Positions 11,018 to 19,984 of a stretch of DNA of 27,100 nt are shown here, piece after piece. The stretch is from Rodentolepis nana (lineage: Eukaryota; Platyhelminthes; Cestoda; Cyclophyllidea; Hymenolepididae), in the NCBI GenBank assembly GCA_900617975.1, contig UZAE01012587.1:9542-36641 (forward strand). Reading direction: 5' to 3'. The position numbers were made by a program, and so were the translations under genes. Position 1 is the first letter of the stretch. The number at the start of each line of letters is the position of its first letter. Under the pieces are notes generated by a model. It saw nothing but the letters and a program-made list of their open reading frames with translations. It searched no databases and was not told where the DNA came from.

Positions 11018-12589
11018 TTTAAAGCTAGCTTTTATTCTTATGCTTGATCTGGTTTTTGTACATCTATTTGGTGGGGAAGTGGTAATTTAAAATTTAATTT
11101 TCAGCTCGGAGTTTTAGCATTGGTTATGGTGCCACAATTTCTTGCGCACAGTTTGAACCAGTTGCCTGAAAATTGGGGGCGGGGGGGGGGGGGGGGGGGG
11201 GTGAGTTATTTTAGAAATTAAATGCTCATGCGAAATATGGGGGGTGGAGAGGGTTTTATGAAAAAGAAACCTTGGGGGAACATACATGGCCCAAGATTCC
11301 AAACTCATTACTTCCACTTGGATTTTAACCATCATAATTTGCAGTATTAAGATTTAAGTTGAATTAATTACATGTACTTCAAACTGCTTATAACTCTAAC
11401 AAGATATCGGCGAATTAAAGTCTAGTGGTCAAACATTGCTTTGCATAAACCAATCAAAAGATCGGAATATCGATCACACGAACTATTTTAGAAACCAAGA
11501 GATTTAATCAGCTTAGGAATAGTTAGGCTTTATGAATCGAACTTACCTTTCCGGAATTCAAATTCTTATGTTTTAAACTATGCTCACTATGTCATTAGGG
11601 GGTCAATCACCGTGATATCACCATTGAAACAATAAGTTAAGAAACGTACTTTAAATTAAATGAGTATTTAGTGAATAGTAAACTACCAAGAGCTCTTAGA
11701 TGATTCAACGCTCACATTCCAAGCATAATTGTGTAAGAAGAAATTTTAGGTTTGATGACTATGCTCAGTACATTGGATTCATAATACGGCTTCATTTTGT
11801 TAATTTCAGAACTTACTCGAGAATACCCGGATTGACTTCGTGAAATTACTTTGAATTAGAAATAATTTTTTATAGCCACAAAAACAGTCGCAAATAATGG
11901 GAGTGTATCTTACTTAAATCTTCATTTATGGGAAGCCAATATTTGGAGCGTGTTCTAATACCTGATAACAAAGAATATTAACGAGACTAATGCATCCTAT
12001 GGGTAAAATATTTTAAATAATTTAGCTTGCTATTTAAGGAAGATTCCCATCTATCCCCGTTCTAAAACCCATATCATCAAGGGAAATTAAATGGATTGGA
12101 AAGAAGGTGTGCAGATCACAATGAATTCGACCTTATGATCTGGTTCGAACCAATAGCTCTAAATATCACACCTCCTCAATTTACTCTTATTATGGAATTG
12201 TTTCTATATCTATCAAATAGAAACAGTAAACGAACATTTAAATCTTTTAATGGCAACTGAGTTAGTTGGAGAATAAGAAAAGCCAATATTTACGTTATAG
12301 TTATTTGCTATCTTAAAGTTTTAATTCTACTAACAATTTATCAAGCTTCCAATTGAGGCAGTAGAAGTTAAATCAGTTTTTTCTATTGATTATACCAACT
12401 CAAACTTTGTCCATCTCTTAATGATTTGAATGTAACTGGTTTTACATTTGAATAGATGCATGGAATGTAACTGACAACAGAAGAGTGAAATCAAAAAGAA
12501 TACCCAAAAAAATGCTATTTTGCAGTGAAGTAAGCATTTATATTAGTAATCTAGGAATCTTTATCAGTGAAAGGCTCGTGAATAGGAAC
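11018..12589. other. intergenic, holds a long G tract
   Basis: No gene is recognised. The minus-strand frame with a run of prolines at 11114-11335 is produced by the homopolymer. The rest is AT-rich single-copy-looking sequence. Confidence 0.4.
11181..11201 (+). repeat. 21-nt poly-G tract
   Basis: Twenty-one consecutive G follow GGGGGC, in sequence that is otherwise about one third G+C. Its true length is uncertain because homopolymers are prone to sequencing error. Confidence 0.9.
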
Positions 12590-12800
12590 TGTGGAAAAAT
12601 AGGGGATTATGAGGGGGGGGGGCTTAGGTTAGCAGTGACCTTGTGCTAGCTAGAACGTTCTTAATGCAAAAGTAGTGAACCTAACTGAGCGTTCATAATT
12701 TAAGACTTGGAGGGTGAATCGAGTAAGGTAATTTTTGGTAGTTTCAATAGAACCTGAGAAGGAGGTGACAAGCCGGAACAAGCCCGAACCGAGGTATAGG
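12590..12800 (+). repeat. dispersed repeat, copy 1, with G10 tract
   Basis: The stretch around 12685-12730 (GAGCGTTCATAATTTAAGAC and on) matches 21512-21558 closely, and looser similarity extends downstream into a purine-rich region in both. A ten-G run lies at 12613-12622. The family is unknown. Confidence 0.5.
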
Positions 12801-12998
12801 AAAAGAGCGCGCCAAATGTTATGGTGGGTAATGGGGGTAAGTCCTAATTAAAGGTAGATGTTCATGAACCCAAGTGTTGTGCAAGAATAAGAGCTTGTCT
12901 ATTTGAATTTAACTTTTTTTATAATAAAATTATTTATCCCCCAAATAAATCTGTATTATGGAAGTGGTTAGCGATCGCAATTAATTCGACATAAAAAA

Positions 12999-13013
12999 TA
13001 TATATATATATAT
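12999..13013. repeat. short (TA)n microsatellite
   Basis: An uninterrupted 15-nt TA run about 30 bp before the conserved upstream block of TSP-4; TSP-6 lacks it at the equivalent place. Confidence 0.8.
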
Positions 13014-13042
13014 TCAAACGTTTTGCTTACTCCAGTATTTAT

Positions 13043-13239
13043 GATCTGCCAGTTTTTCATAAATGGGACAAATAGCTCATTCTAGAAGGCCTATGCTTTG
13101 CTGTAACCATTTTATTACTCTTTATGGAGATTGAGTAATGCTGTTTCAATAAGCAAAAGTGGTAAAAATTATGCACAGGGGCAATATTTAAAGGGAAAAT
13201 ATATAAAATATTACGTTTTTCCCTCTGTTGACATACATC
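13043..13239 (+). promoter_or_regulatory. TSP-4 upstream region shared with TSP-6
   Basis: Islands of identity with 17457-17650 include GATCTGCCAGTTT (13043), ATTCTAGAAG, GTAAAAATTA and GGGGCAATATTTAAAGGG (13178-13195), plus the leader TTGACATACATC directly before the ATG. The GGGGCA element starts 62 bp before the ATG in both genes. The ATTTAA inside it is a plausible TATA-type core element. Much of the sequence between the islands has diverged. Confidence 0.6.
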
Positions 13240-13632
13240 ATGTATAAGAAAGTCGGTTTTGGTCTTCTTGCAGCTCTTGTTCTCCTTATGCTCATACTTT
13301 CTCTTGGTATTCCGAGTTGGTCCTGTCAAGGACATATACTTGGAACAGAATGTATTCGTTTCTATGTGCTAAAGGTTGTGGGATTTCTGTTGGCAGCCGC
13401 GACTGTAGCCGCCCTACTTGTCGCCATTTTCTTACTTTTGGTGTTCCTCCAAGGTTCATCTCGAATGAAGATTGCGGCACTTGTGACGGCAGGAATAACT
13501 GCTCTTCTAGCCATGGCTGCAGTATTTTATTACGTCCAACCCACTCATTTTTGGTGTCCAATTGTGACGGCATTCGGTGCAGGGATAGCACTTTGTCTCT
13601 TTGCGGCACTTCTACTTGATTACCTCAATTAA
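13240..13632 (+). CDS. TSP-4: small four-pass membrane protein, 130 aa, intact
   Basis: Single exon. The ATG at 13240 follows the conserved leader and gives W27, C29 and C38. TM1 is about residues 5-24; loop 1 contains SWSCQGHILGTEC; TM2 about 46-69; the cytoplasmic turn is QGSSRMK; TM3 about 78-97; loop 2 is VQPTHFW, ending at C106-P107; TM4 about 108-126; the tail is DYLN. The protein is almost wholly Ala/Leu/Val/Ile with a few charges, as for a tight four-helix membrane bundle. It matches TSP-6 at 88 of 130 positions without gaps. Candidate polyadenylation signals are ATTAAA at 13705 and AATAAA at 13783-13788. Loop cysteines recall claudin-type proteins, but the first loop is about 20 residues rather than about 50. 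Function unknown. Confidence 0.92.
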   Translation: MYKKVGFGLLAALVLLMLILSLGIPSWSCQGHILGTECIRFYVLKVVGFLLAAATVAALLVAIFLLLVFLQGSSRMKIAALVTAGITALLAMAAVFYYVQPTHFWCPIVTAFGAGIALCLFAALLLDYLN

Positions 13633-15110
13633 GCTCCCAACGATGCAAAAAACGGGGATTGAGCAACGGTGAAACTGCTATTATTCTTTTGATGTTATTG
13701 ATTTATTAAAATTCCTCTTCCCATTTTTCCATTTTCATATTTACAATATATTTTTTGCCAATAATTCCTTTATTGGTCATTAAATAAAATCAGGAAATAG
13801 AATTGTTTCACTGATGATATGTTTGAAGATTTTTACTTAAGCAATTCCCTTCTTTTTTCAATTTTAGGATCTTTCAGAAAGATCTTCTCACCAAATGGGC
13901 GTTTTCGACTAACGACTCGTATAAATTGTAATTATTTAACATTTTTATTCAGATTAGCATAATTTTAAAATCTTTCTGAATTTAATATTACCGCTTGCCC
14001 ATTTGCATATTTCACGAAATGAGCTTTTTTAAATATTTAATGAAAGGAAAATCTGCTTATAGATCTTTCATATTTCATGATGAAAATGTCATACTACGTT
14101 ATCTTGAAATGCATTTCTAATGAATCATAACTGGCAAAATAATTGCTTTAATTAGTATTCTTAGTGCCTTGAAAGCACTTGGCGAATGTGTTTTCATAGC
14201 TCAATCAGACCAAAAAATGCACCAGAGTCCATGCCTTTTGCAATTTTCACTCAAGAACTTGGAAAAATTTTCGTGGTCAAGGAAAGATGGGCGTAATTGG
14301 AGTTCGTCATGGTTCTGGTTTTCGAATCTGAAACTCAATTGAATATTAGTAAATCATGGTGAAGTAAAGGAAATATTTGGCTGAACCGATCTTGCATTTG
14401 TCCTAAGTTGCTAAGTAAATATGGTATCGATCGGTATGTTGTATTTTCTATTTCTATGGAATTTACCAGGATGCATTTTGAGATATCACATATAGCGATT
14501 GGTGAGAACGTAACTAGTCGCTGCTTAAATTGTAATAACTACTGCATACGAATTTAACATATTCAATGGAGTACACAGGTGAGGTTCTGTAATTCGTAAC
14601 ATTTGAGCTGACTTTGTCCTTGTTAATTTCATTACTTTATTGCGACAATAGATATCTAAACAAATGACTTGGTCTCTGAATAAAGAGATTAGAATTTATT
14701 CAAACAAATATGAACTGTCAAGTTATGAGCTTATAGTGAAAGCGTATAATATGGATGTTTATATAAAATCATATTTGACATTTCGAATACCCCTATTCAA
14801 GAATTGTGCACTTCATTGATTGGTTCAGGGTTAACAAGGTTGAGCATTCCTATTTCGCCTTCAGGTGCTTTTACCTAAGACAAAATTAAGACTGTGAATT
14901 AAAGAAAGCTCAACTTTTGCAAAAGAATTTCAAAAGCGCTTTATTTGACGACGAGATGGGATTCCGTTTGCTGAATACTTCAGTGGCAAGCAATCCATTT
15001 GCACAAATTACAGTTAGATAAATTTACTTAAATAAATATGAAAATATACGTCACCCGTTAATTAAGAAGGAAAGAAGTTATTGCAGTTTTCTTAAATCGT
15101 ATAAAAACAA
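13633..15110. other. TSP-4 3' flank; site of a presumed lost minus-strand gene
   Basis: The first 800 bp resemble 18044-18600 downstream of TSP-6 in patches, such as GCTGAACCGATCTTG near 14379 against GCTGAATCGACCTTG near 18502. Where TSP-7 sits in the second segment, the matching place here (about 14.5-15.1 kb) shows no readable gene. Confidence 0.45.
13868..13884. repeat. perfect 8-bp-arm inverted repeat
   Basis: GATCTTTC A GAAAGATC, about 235 bp after the TSP-4 stop. It may be chance; no counterpart was seen after TSP-6. Confidence 0.5.
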
Positions 15111-15640
15111 GTAATTATTCATCATTTAAATTACCACGGTGTAAACAATCGTCAATAATACCAATCTTCGAATTTTATTTAAGCAATTACAAATAATTTA
15201 TGAGTATCAATGTTCCCATGATTCTTTGTAAATTAATTGAATTTCCCCCTTTCAATTGTTTTTTATACCTAAGGTTAAATTTTGTTTATTTTAGAAAATT
15301 AAAAATGAATTAATAATTCAATTACAATTGCCGACAAAAATAAATTGATTTCTCTTGAAGTTTTTATCCAATATTGGGACGATATGCAGTTGTGATAATA
15401 AGTTCGTCATGGTAATCCTATTGAAATGAAGTAAGACCAACGATCAGATGAGTTGATTCCTCTTATGGTGTGAGTTCAACCAAAAATTCTATTCTACATT
15501 TGCCTGGCACTAGTGAACACTCATAAGGAAACTCATATATAATAAATTTGCAAAGTTCTTCACATCCCAAAAGGTCATTAAGTGTGATATAATGAAATGT
15601 CTCGAAATCTCACCTCGTATGGACCTGATATTGTTCCAGC
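15111..15640 (-). repeat. duplicate of the TSP-7 upstream block, without its gene
   Basis: Patchy but colinear similarity to 19335-19740. Examples are TTTATGAGTATCAATG against TTCATGAGTGTTAATG, AATTGATTTCTCTTGAAG against AATCGATTTCTTGTGAAG, and AGATGAGTTGATTCCTC against AGATGATTTGATTCATC. In the second segment this block lies immediately upstream of minus-strand TSP-7. Here no gene follows on the left. Confidence 0.6.
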
Positions 15641-16246
15641 AAAGCTAAACCAAAATATTTTCAATGGAAATAGGGTTTGAATATTTGGTCCAAGTTGACA
15701 ATTTCCTCAAGGCCGTCTTAAAAGGAGATAAGGATTTTGGCAAGGGTCGAAATAGTCCACATCCAATAGGCTGACATGAATGACTAAGTGGCTCTGTGAT
15801 TCCACCTTCTTCTTTCTGTCTATGTTTTCTGCATTTCACAGGCTACAACAAAATGACGCAATTTTTATGACCAAATTAAAAATAGATTATTTTAAACAAT
15901 AATCGAAATAGTTCATATACCGTGGCAATATGTTTCCAACAAATAGCATTACGAAATGGCACGCACAGTTAATTCTGGTTTTAGTCTATGCGGTAAAACA
16001 TCATCTTATACGTGTGGTTAGAAAACTGAAAGTTTCGATTTAAAATACATTCAATTAGTAATTTAGCCGATTAACCAGTATTGGCAAGAGAACATTTATG
16101 TACGCTTGCAATTAGCAAACGGCACTGAAAAGTGAAATCCGGAAACAGTAATAAATTTTTACCCTTATAAGAAATAATGTATTTAAAGGTAAGACGTGTT
16201 CTTAAATACTGAACAATTTATAGTTTTAAGGGTGTTTTAGTATAAA
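15641..16246. other. intergenic before the 3' end of TSP-5
   Basis: A 64-codon minus-strand frame at 15645-15839 shows no membrane segments or recognisable domain. Nothing else is seen. Confidence 0.4.
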
Positions 16247-16641
16247 TTACTCGCCTGCCATTTCAAAAGCCATTGCAATAAATAGACAGATTAAAATTTC
16301 AGCACCAATGGAGGCAAGAATCGGACTTCATTGCCCAAAATTTCCAGTGTAATAGCACACACCAGCAATGGCTAGAATGGCTCCAAAGGCGGACAAGATG
16401 AGAGCGGTCAAAAAAGCCCAATTGGGTCCTTCTTTTATCAGATGGATGAGGAAACTACCCACAAGTAGAATACACAGAGCTGCAACCAACAAGAGAACAG
16501 CAGTGATCACATTGGCCTGCGTTTGACCACAAGTAGAACTAAGGAGACTCGATTCGCAATACCACCGTAGAAGCCAACAGCAAAATTTAACAGAAAGGCT
16601 GCAAGGAAGGCGATTAAAGTGTATCCAATACGGCGGTTCAT
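16247..16641 (-). pseudogene. TSP-5: four-pass membrane protein with one frameshift and one stop
   Basis: The ATG at 16641 opens MNRRIGYTLIAFLAAFLL as TM1. One base is missing at codon 26 (about 16565). After it the reading resumes exactly at W27 with WYCESSLLSSTC, keeping W27, C29 and C38. TM2, a turn with KEGPNW (like TSP-7 VEGFNW) and TM3 follow. A TGA at 16328-16330 replaces W105. Beyond it TM4 continues in frame (SPILASIGAEILI...) to the TAA at 16247-16249. Apart from these two lesions the coding pattern is fully preserved, so it is either recently inactivated or carries sequencing errors. It is a sister of TSP-7 and, like TSP-2, lacks C106. Confidence 0.9.
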
Positions 16642-17456
16642 GAATTAAAGGATTATAATATTTGAATTGGAATTAAAAGTAATTTGTGTGCATTGTGGTG
16701 CTCAGTGTTAATCAATGTTAGTTCAAGTCATTGATTTCCTGCAGGAATTTACTTTATCTAAAAATGCTAATAGCTCTGTGCCATTTCTACCCCCCTCACC
16801 AACACGCTCATCTATGTAAGTGAAATGAGAAATCTAAGCTGGTATTTGGGAAATTTTACACTTGTTATAAGTGTCAGCGAGAAATTTGAAAAAAATCTAT
16901 ATGACCGATTCTTTACATTTTAAAATCAGTTTGTTGACATCAAAGGAAAATGAAAGAATAAGAGTTAAGCTACGATTTTATTAAAGACATATACTTACTA
17001 ACTCGACAAAATTTAAGGAAAATTCCATTTTTTTACCCCAATGCCTTTTTTTCTCCATCTGATTTGTAAGCTAAAACTTGCTCACTAGCTAGGCCCTATC
17101 ATACAAGTGGCATTTAATGAATTCAAAAGAAAGTGTTTGTTTAAAAATGTATTCGAAATTGGTGAGGGAATCGGACCAATTAATCTAAATAACACAAATC
17201 TTCAATGTTATCATATTATGAAATCGATGCTAAATCTGTAAACTGGAAACAGTACACAACCATTTCAATCATTGCTTGGCAAGGTTCCGATCTAGCAGTT
17301 TAGCGAACATTAAATGGCTCGCTCTATTGATTAAGACATCTCAAAATCTGTCAGTCTTCAAGTTATTTGATCAATAAAAATAAATGATTAATGATATAAA
17401 TTACTATGATATTAAAAATGAGAATTAAAACAAATCTTGATTACGTCAATTTTCGT
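16642..17456. other. intergenic between TSP-5 and TSP-6 (divergent start sides)
   Basis: The 5' ends of TSP-5 (-) and TSP-6 (+) face each other across this region. Apart from the TSP-6 upstream block at its right edge, nothing specific is recognised; similarity to the TSP-7 promoter is not evident. Confidence 0.4.
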
Positions 17457-17650
17457 GATCTGCCAGTTTCCATAGGTAGTATAATTAAATTATTCTAGAA
17501 GACCCTTGATTGGATAAAATTACTTTATTCTTTTTACGCTGATTGGGTATTGTGATAAAATGATCAAATGTAGTAAAAATTAGGAAAAGGGGCAGCATTT
17601 AAGCAGAAGACATTGAAAGCTTTGCGTTCTCCCCTCTATTGACATACATC
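17457..17650 (+). promoter_or_regulatory. TSP-6 upstream region shared with TSP-4
   Basis: Carries GATCTGCCAGTTT (17457), ATTCTAGAAG, GTAAAAATTA, GGGGCAGCATTTAAGCAG (17589-17606) and CTATTGACATACATC before the ATG. The GGGGCA element is 62 bp from the ATG, the same as in TSP-4. ATTTAAG is the likely core promoter element; this is inference from conservation and spacing. Confidence 0.6.
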
Positions 17651-18043
17651 ATGAATAAGAACGTCGGTTATGCTCTTCTCGCATGCCTTGTACTCCTTCT
17701 GCTCGTACTTTCTCTTGGAGTTCCAAAATGGCCATGTCAGGGATATATTCTTGAAACAAAATGCATACAACGCCACTCATATAAGGTCACAGGATTTTTG
17801 TTAGCAGCTGCGACTGTTGCGGCCCTACTCGTCGCCATTTTCCTACTTCTGGTGATCCTTCAGGGTTCATCTCGAATGCTCATTGCGGCACTTATAGCAG
17901 CAGCAATAACGGCTCTTCTAGCAGTGGCGGCAACATTTTATTACGCCTCTTTTATGCCTCCCTTGTGTCCTATCTTGGCTGCATTCGGTGCAGGGGTTGC
18001 ACTTGGTCTCTTTGTGATACTTTTATTCGATTATCGCAGTTAA
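17651..18043 (+). CDS. TSP-6: small four-pass membrane protein, 130 aa, intact
   Basis: Single exon; the ATG at 17651 follows the conserved leader. W27, C29 and C38 lie in KWPCQGYILETKC. TM1 about residues 5-24, TM2 about 46-69, TM3 about 78-97, TM4 about 108-126; C106-P107 opens TM4; the tail is DYRS. Residues 48-68 are identical to TSP-4, with eight synonymous and no replacement changes in those 21 codons. Loop-1 residues 40-44 and all seven loop-2 residues 99-105 differ. AATAAA lies at 18134-18139. The gene is tail-to-tail with TSP-7, with 848 bp between the stops. Function unknown; a surface or junction-like membrane protein is a guess from topology alone. Confidence 0.92.
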   Translation: MNKNVGYALLACLVLLLLVLSLGVPKWPCQGYILETKCIQRHSYKVTGFLLAAATVAALLVAIFLLLVILQGSSRMLIAALIAAAITALLAVAATFYYASFMPPLCPILAAFGAGVALGLFVILLFDYRS

Positions 18044-18600
18044 AGGATTCCAAGATGCCAAAGACAAATATTCAACGAAGAAACGGAAATTTTTTTATAA
18101 CTAATTTATCGTCTCCTTACATTTCATATTCACAATAAATTTTATCAAAACCTCCTTCACTGATAATTACGTAAAGTTGGAAAATTGATCAGATTTGACT
18201 AATTGTGCGTTTAAATGAAAATTATCAACAATAGTACCTAAATAAGCCATAGTTTGTTCTGCATTAAAAGAGCTCGTTGAAAGAACTTGGTAAATATTGG
18301 AAATTAACTTAATTTGAGCCAAATGCATCAAAGCTCATAGCTAGCATGAAATGAAAAAAATGCTTTTGAAAGTAAAGAAGAGAAGAACGTAACTAAGGCT
18401 AGTTATGAATCTTGATTCTGAATAAAAATCCCAATTGTATACTAAAAATTCTCAGTGAAAATTTATTAAACTAATCCTTTTTATAAAATAGACAAAAAAT
18501 TTAGCTGAATCGACCTTGTCTTCGAATAAGTAAATATAAGAAGATACCGATATCAGTCTGAACGAGGTATTTTTAATCAAATGCGTACTAATTAGAGTAT
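18044..18600 (+). repeat. 3' flank of TSP-6, duplicate of the TSP-4 3' flank
   Basis: Colinear patches match 13633-14450, including the 3' UTR (TTTCATATTCACAATA against TTTCATATTTACAATA) and GCTGAATCGACCTTG near 18502. This shows the TSP-4/TSP-6 duplication covered more than 1 kb of flank. Confidence 0.55.
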
Positions 18601-18891
18601 TTAGTGAGACTTTAAATATGTCGTTGTTAATCCTACGTTAACGTCTTTTGCATACATACTTTAGCATTTTCATACATGAATACATTTATGGATTTTATAC
18701 GCTTATAAACTAATGCTGCAATGTACGCATAAGATATGACATGAAACATAAAATTGTAATTTAAGCAATTAAGTTGTATGAAGATATGAATATTCGATCC
18801 ATATTTGGCAATAAGAAAAGAATTTATTACAGGTTTCTGCATTATCATAAAATAATTGGAAGTCTGTTTATGGCTGTCAGATTTTGGGTCT

Positions 18892-19284
18892 CTATTCACT
18901 ATTTTCGAAGGATAGCAAGGTGAAAAGACCAGCAGCCATACCAACTCCAAGTGCAGCTATGTATGGGCAAGCATAGTCCTTATTGTAGATGAAATACACT
19001 ACAGCGGCCAAGCCCAAAATAACAGCTACCGAACTGCAAAACATTGCGACGTAAATCGACCAATTAAATCCTTCCACTAAGTAGTGGATAAATAGAATGG
19101 CCATGAAGAAAGCCAGAAGGCCTACGCAGATAAGAAGAATTCCAATAGTGTAGTAAACATTATCTGAGTAGCAGAGTGGACCCAGAATGGCATCGTTGCA
19201 GCTCCAACCTCTGTATCCAACAGCCAGAAAGATGAGAATGGAAGCGACAAAGGAGAGAAAGATCAAACCGACAAGACGATTCAT
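18892..19284 (-). CDS. TSP-7: small four-pass membrane protein, 130 aa, intact
   Basis: Single exon on the minus strand from the ATG at 19284. W27, C29 and C38 lie in GWSCNDAILGPLC, followed by YSDNVYYTIG into TM2. TM1 about residues 5-24, TM2 45-68, cytoplasmic turn HYLVEGFNW, TM3 about 77-98, loop 2 NKDYA, then C106-P107 and TM4 to about 125, with an acidic tail FENSE. It is exactly 130 residues and aligns without gaps to TSP-4 and TSP-6, although overall similarity is much lower. A polyadenylation signal (AATAAA, minus strand) lies at 18823-18828, about 64 bp past the stop. Its closest relative here is the broken TSP-5. Function unknown. Confidence 0.9.
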   Translation of the reverse strand: MNRLVGLIFLSFVASILIFLAVGYRGWSCNDAILGPLCYSDNVYYTIGILLICVGLLAFFMAILFIHYLVEGFNWSIYVAMFCSSVAVILGLAAVVYFIYNKDYACPYIAALGVGMAAGLFTLLSFENSE

Positions 19285-19740
19285 CTTTTGGTGTCTTTTA
19301 TATTTTCATCCCATCATCTTCCGCTTAATATACTCCAGCACCATCATGCGCCAATAATATCCACCCTCTAACGTTATTAAAACAATTAAAAGTAGTTCAT
19401 GAGTGTTAATGCTTTCATTACTCATTGTTATTTATTACAATTTTACTGGTTGAATTGTTTTTATGCGTGATAACGTAAATTTGTTTTTCCGTAGATTTAA
19501 TATAGGTTAATTATTCAAATGAATCGATTTCTTGTGAAGTTAACCTTCAATAGTGGGACATTGCGTAGTTAACGCAATAAGGTCGTATTGTGGATCTTAT
19601 CAAAATGACTTGAGAACATCAATAAGATGATTTGATTCATCTCCTGGAGAACATTCAATAAAATTCTAATTCACTCTTTGCTAGATACCAGTAAGCACAC
19701 ATAAATGAACCAATTTGGTTTTAAGTGGAAATAAATTTTT
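19285..19740 (-). promoter_or_regulatory. TSP-7 upstream region, duplicated at 15.1-15.6 kb
   Basis: On the minus strand, TATATTAAGCGG at 19321-19332 lies about 40 bp before the ATG and resembles the ATTTAAG elements of TSP-4 and TSP-6. A TATAAAAG at 19295-19302 is too close to the ATG (11 bp) to act as a normal TATA box unless a downstream start is used. The outer part (about 19335-19740) is shared with 15111-15640. Confidence 0.5.
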
Positions 19741-19984
19741 GACCTTTTTCTCAACTTTACAGCATAGAACGTGATGGTATATATCAATTTAATCAAAGTG
19801 GATAAATTCGTCAATCTATTAATTAATGCCGTTGGTCTATTTCCCTCTTCTTTCTTTTATCTCCTTTCTTCTTTAGTACGCAGTCAGGTAGATAGACTTT
19901 TCATATTGCAATAATGATTAACTGTGGTTGAAGGAGTCATCTGACATATTTCGTGAATACTGGACTGATTTAAAGTTACTTAAT

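Noticed and set aside
11018..11200. A second exon of TSP-3 after a TTTTCAG acceptor
   Set aside because: The hydrophobic stretch there aligns poorly to TM3 and no TM4 or stop in register follows.
11114..11335. Minus-strand frame with a run of prolines
   Set aside because: The prolines come from the poly-G tract read on the other strand; no domain, start context or splice signals.
12130..12155. GGTTCGAACCA, resembling a tRNA B box
   Set aside because: No matching A box, acceptor stem or cloverleaf could be formed around it.
13228..13239. Extended start of TSP-4 (and of TSP-6 at 17639) at an upstream TTG
   Set aside because: Animals initiate at ATG; the ATG 12 bp later gives the family-wide W27 register.
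13292..13619. Long frames overlapping TSP-4 on the minus strand and in another plus frame
   Set aside because: They are shadows of the TSP-4 coding bias; the plus-strand TSP-4 frame alone has family conservation and synonymous change.
9399..19284. Calling the small four-pass proteins claudins or tetraspanins
   Set aside because: The first loop is about 20 residues, the spacing is W-x-C-x8-C instead of the claudin W-x2-C-x(8-10)-C, and there is no tetraspanin CCG motif or large second loop.
19295..19302. TATAAAAG on the minus strand before TSP-7 as the TATA box
   Set aside because: Only 11 bp from the ATG, so transcription would start inside the coding region; the TATATTAAG element at 19324-19332 fits the other genes better.
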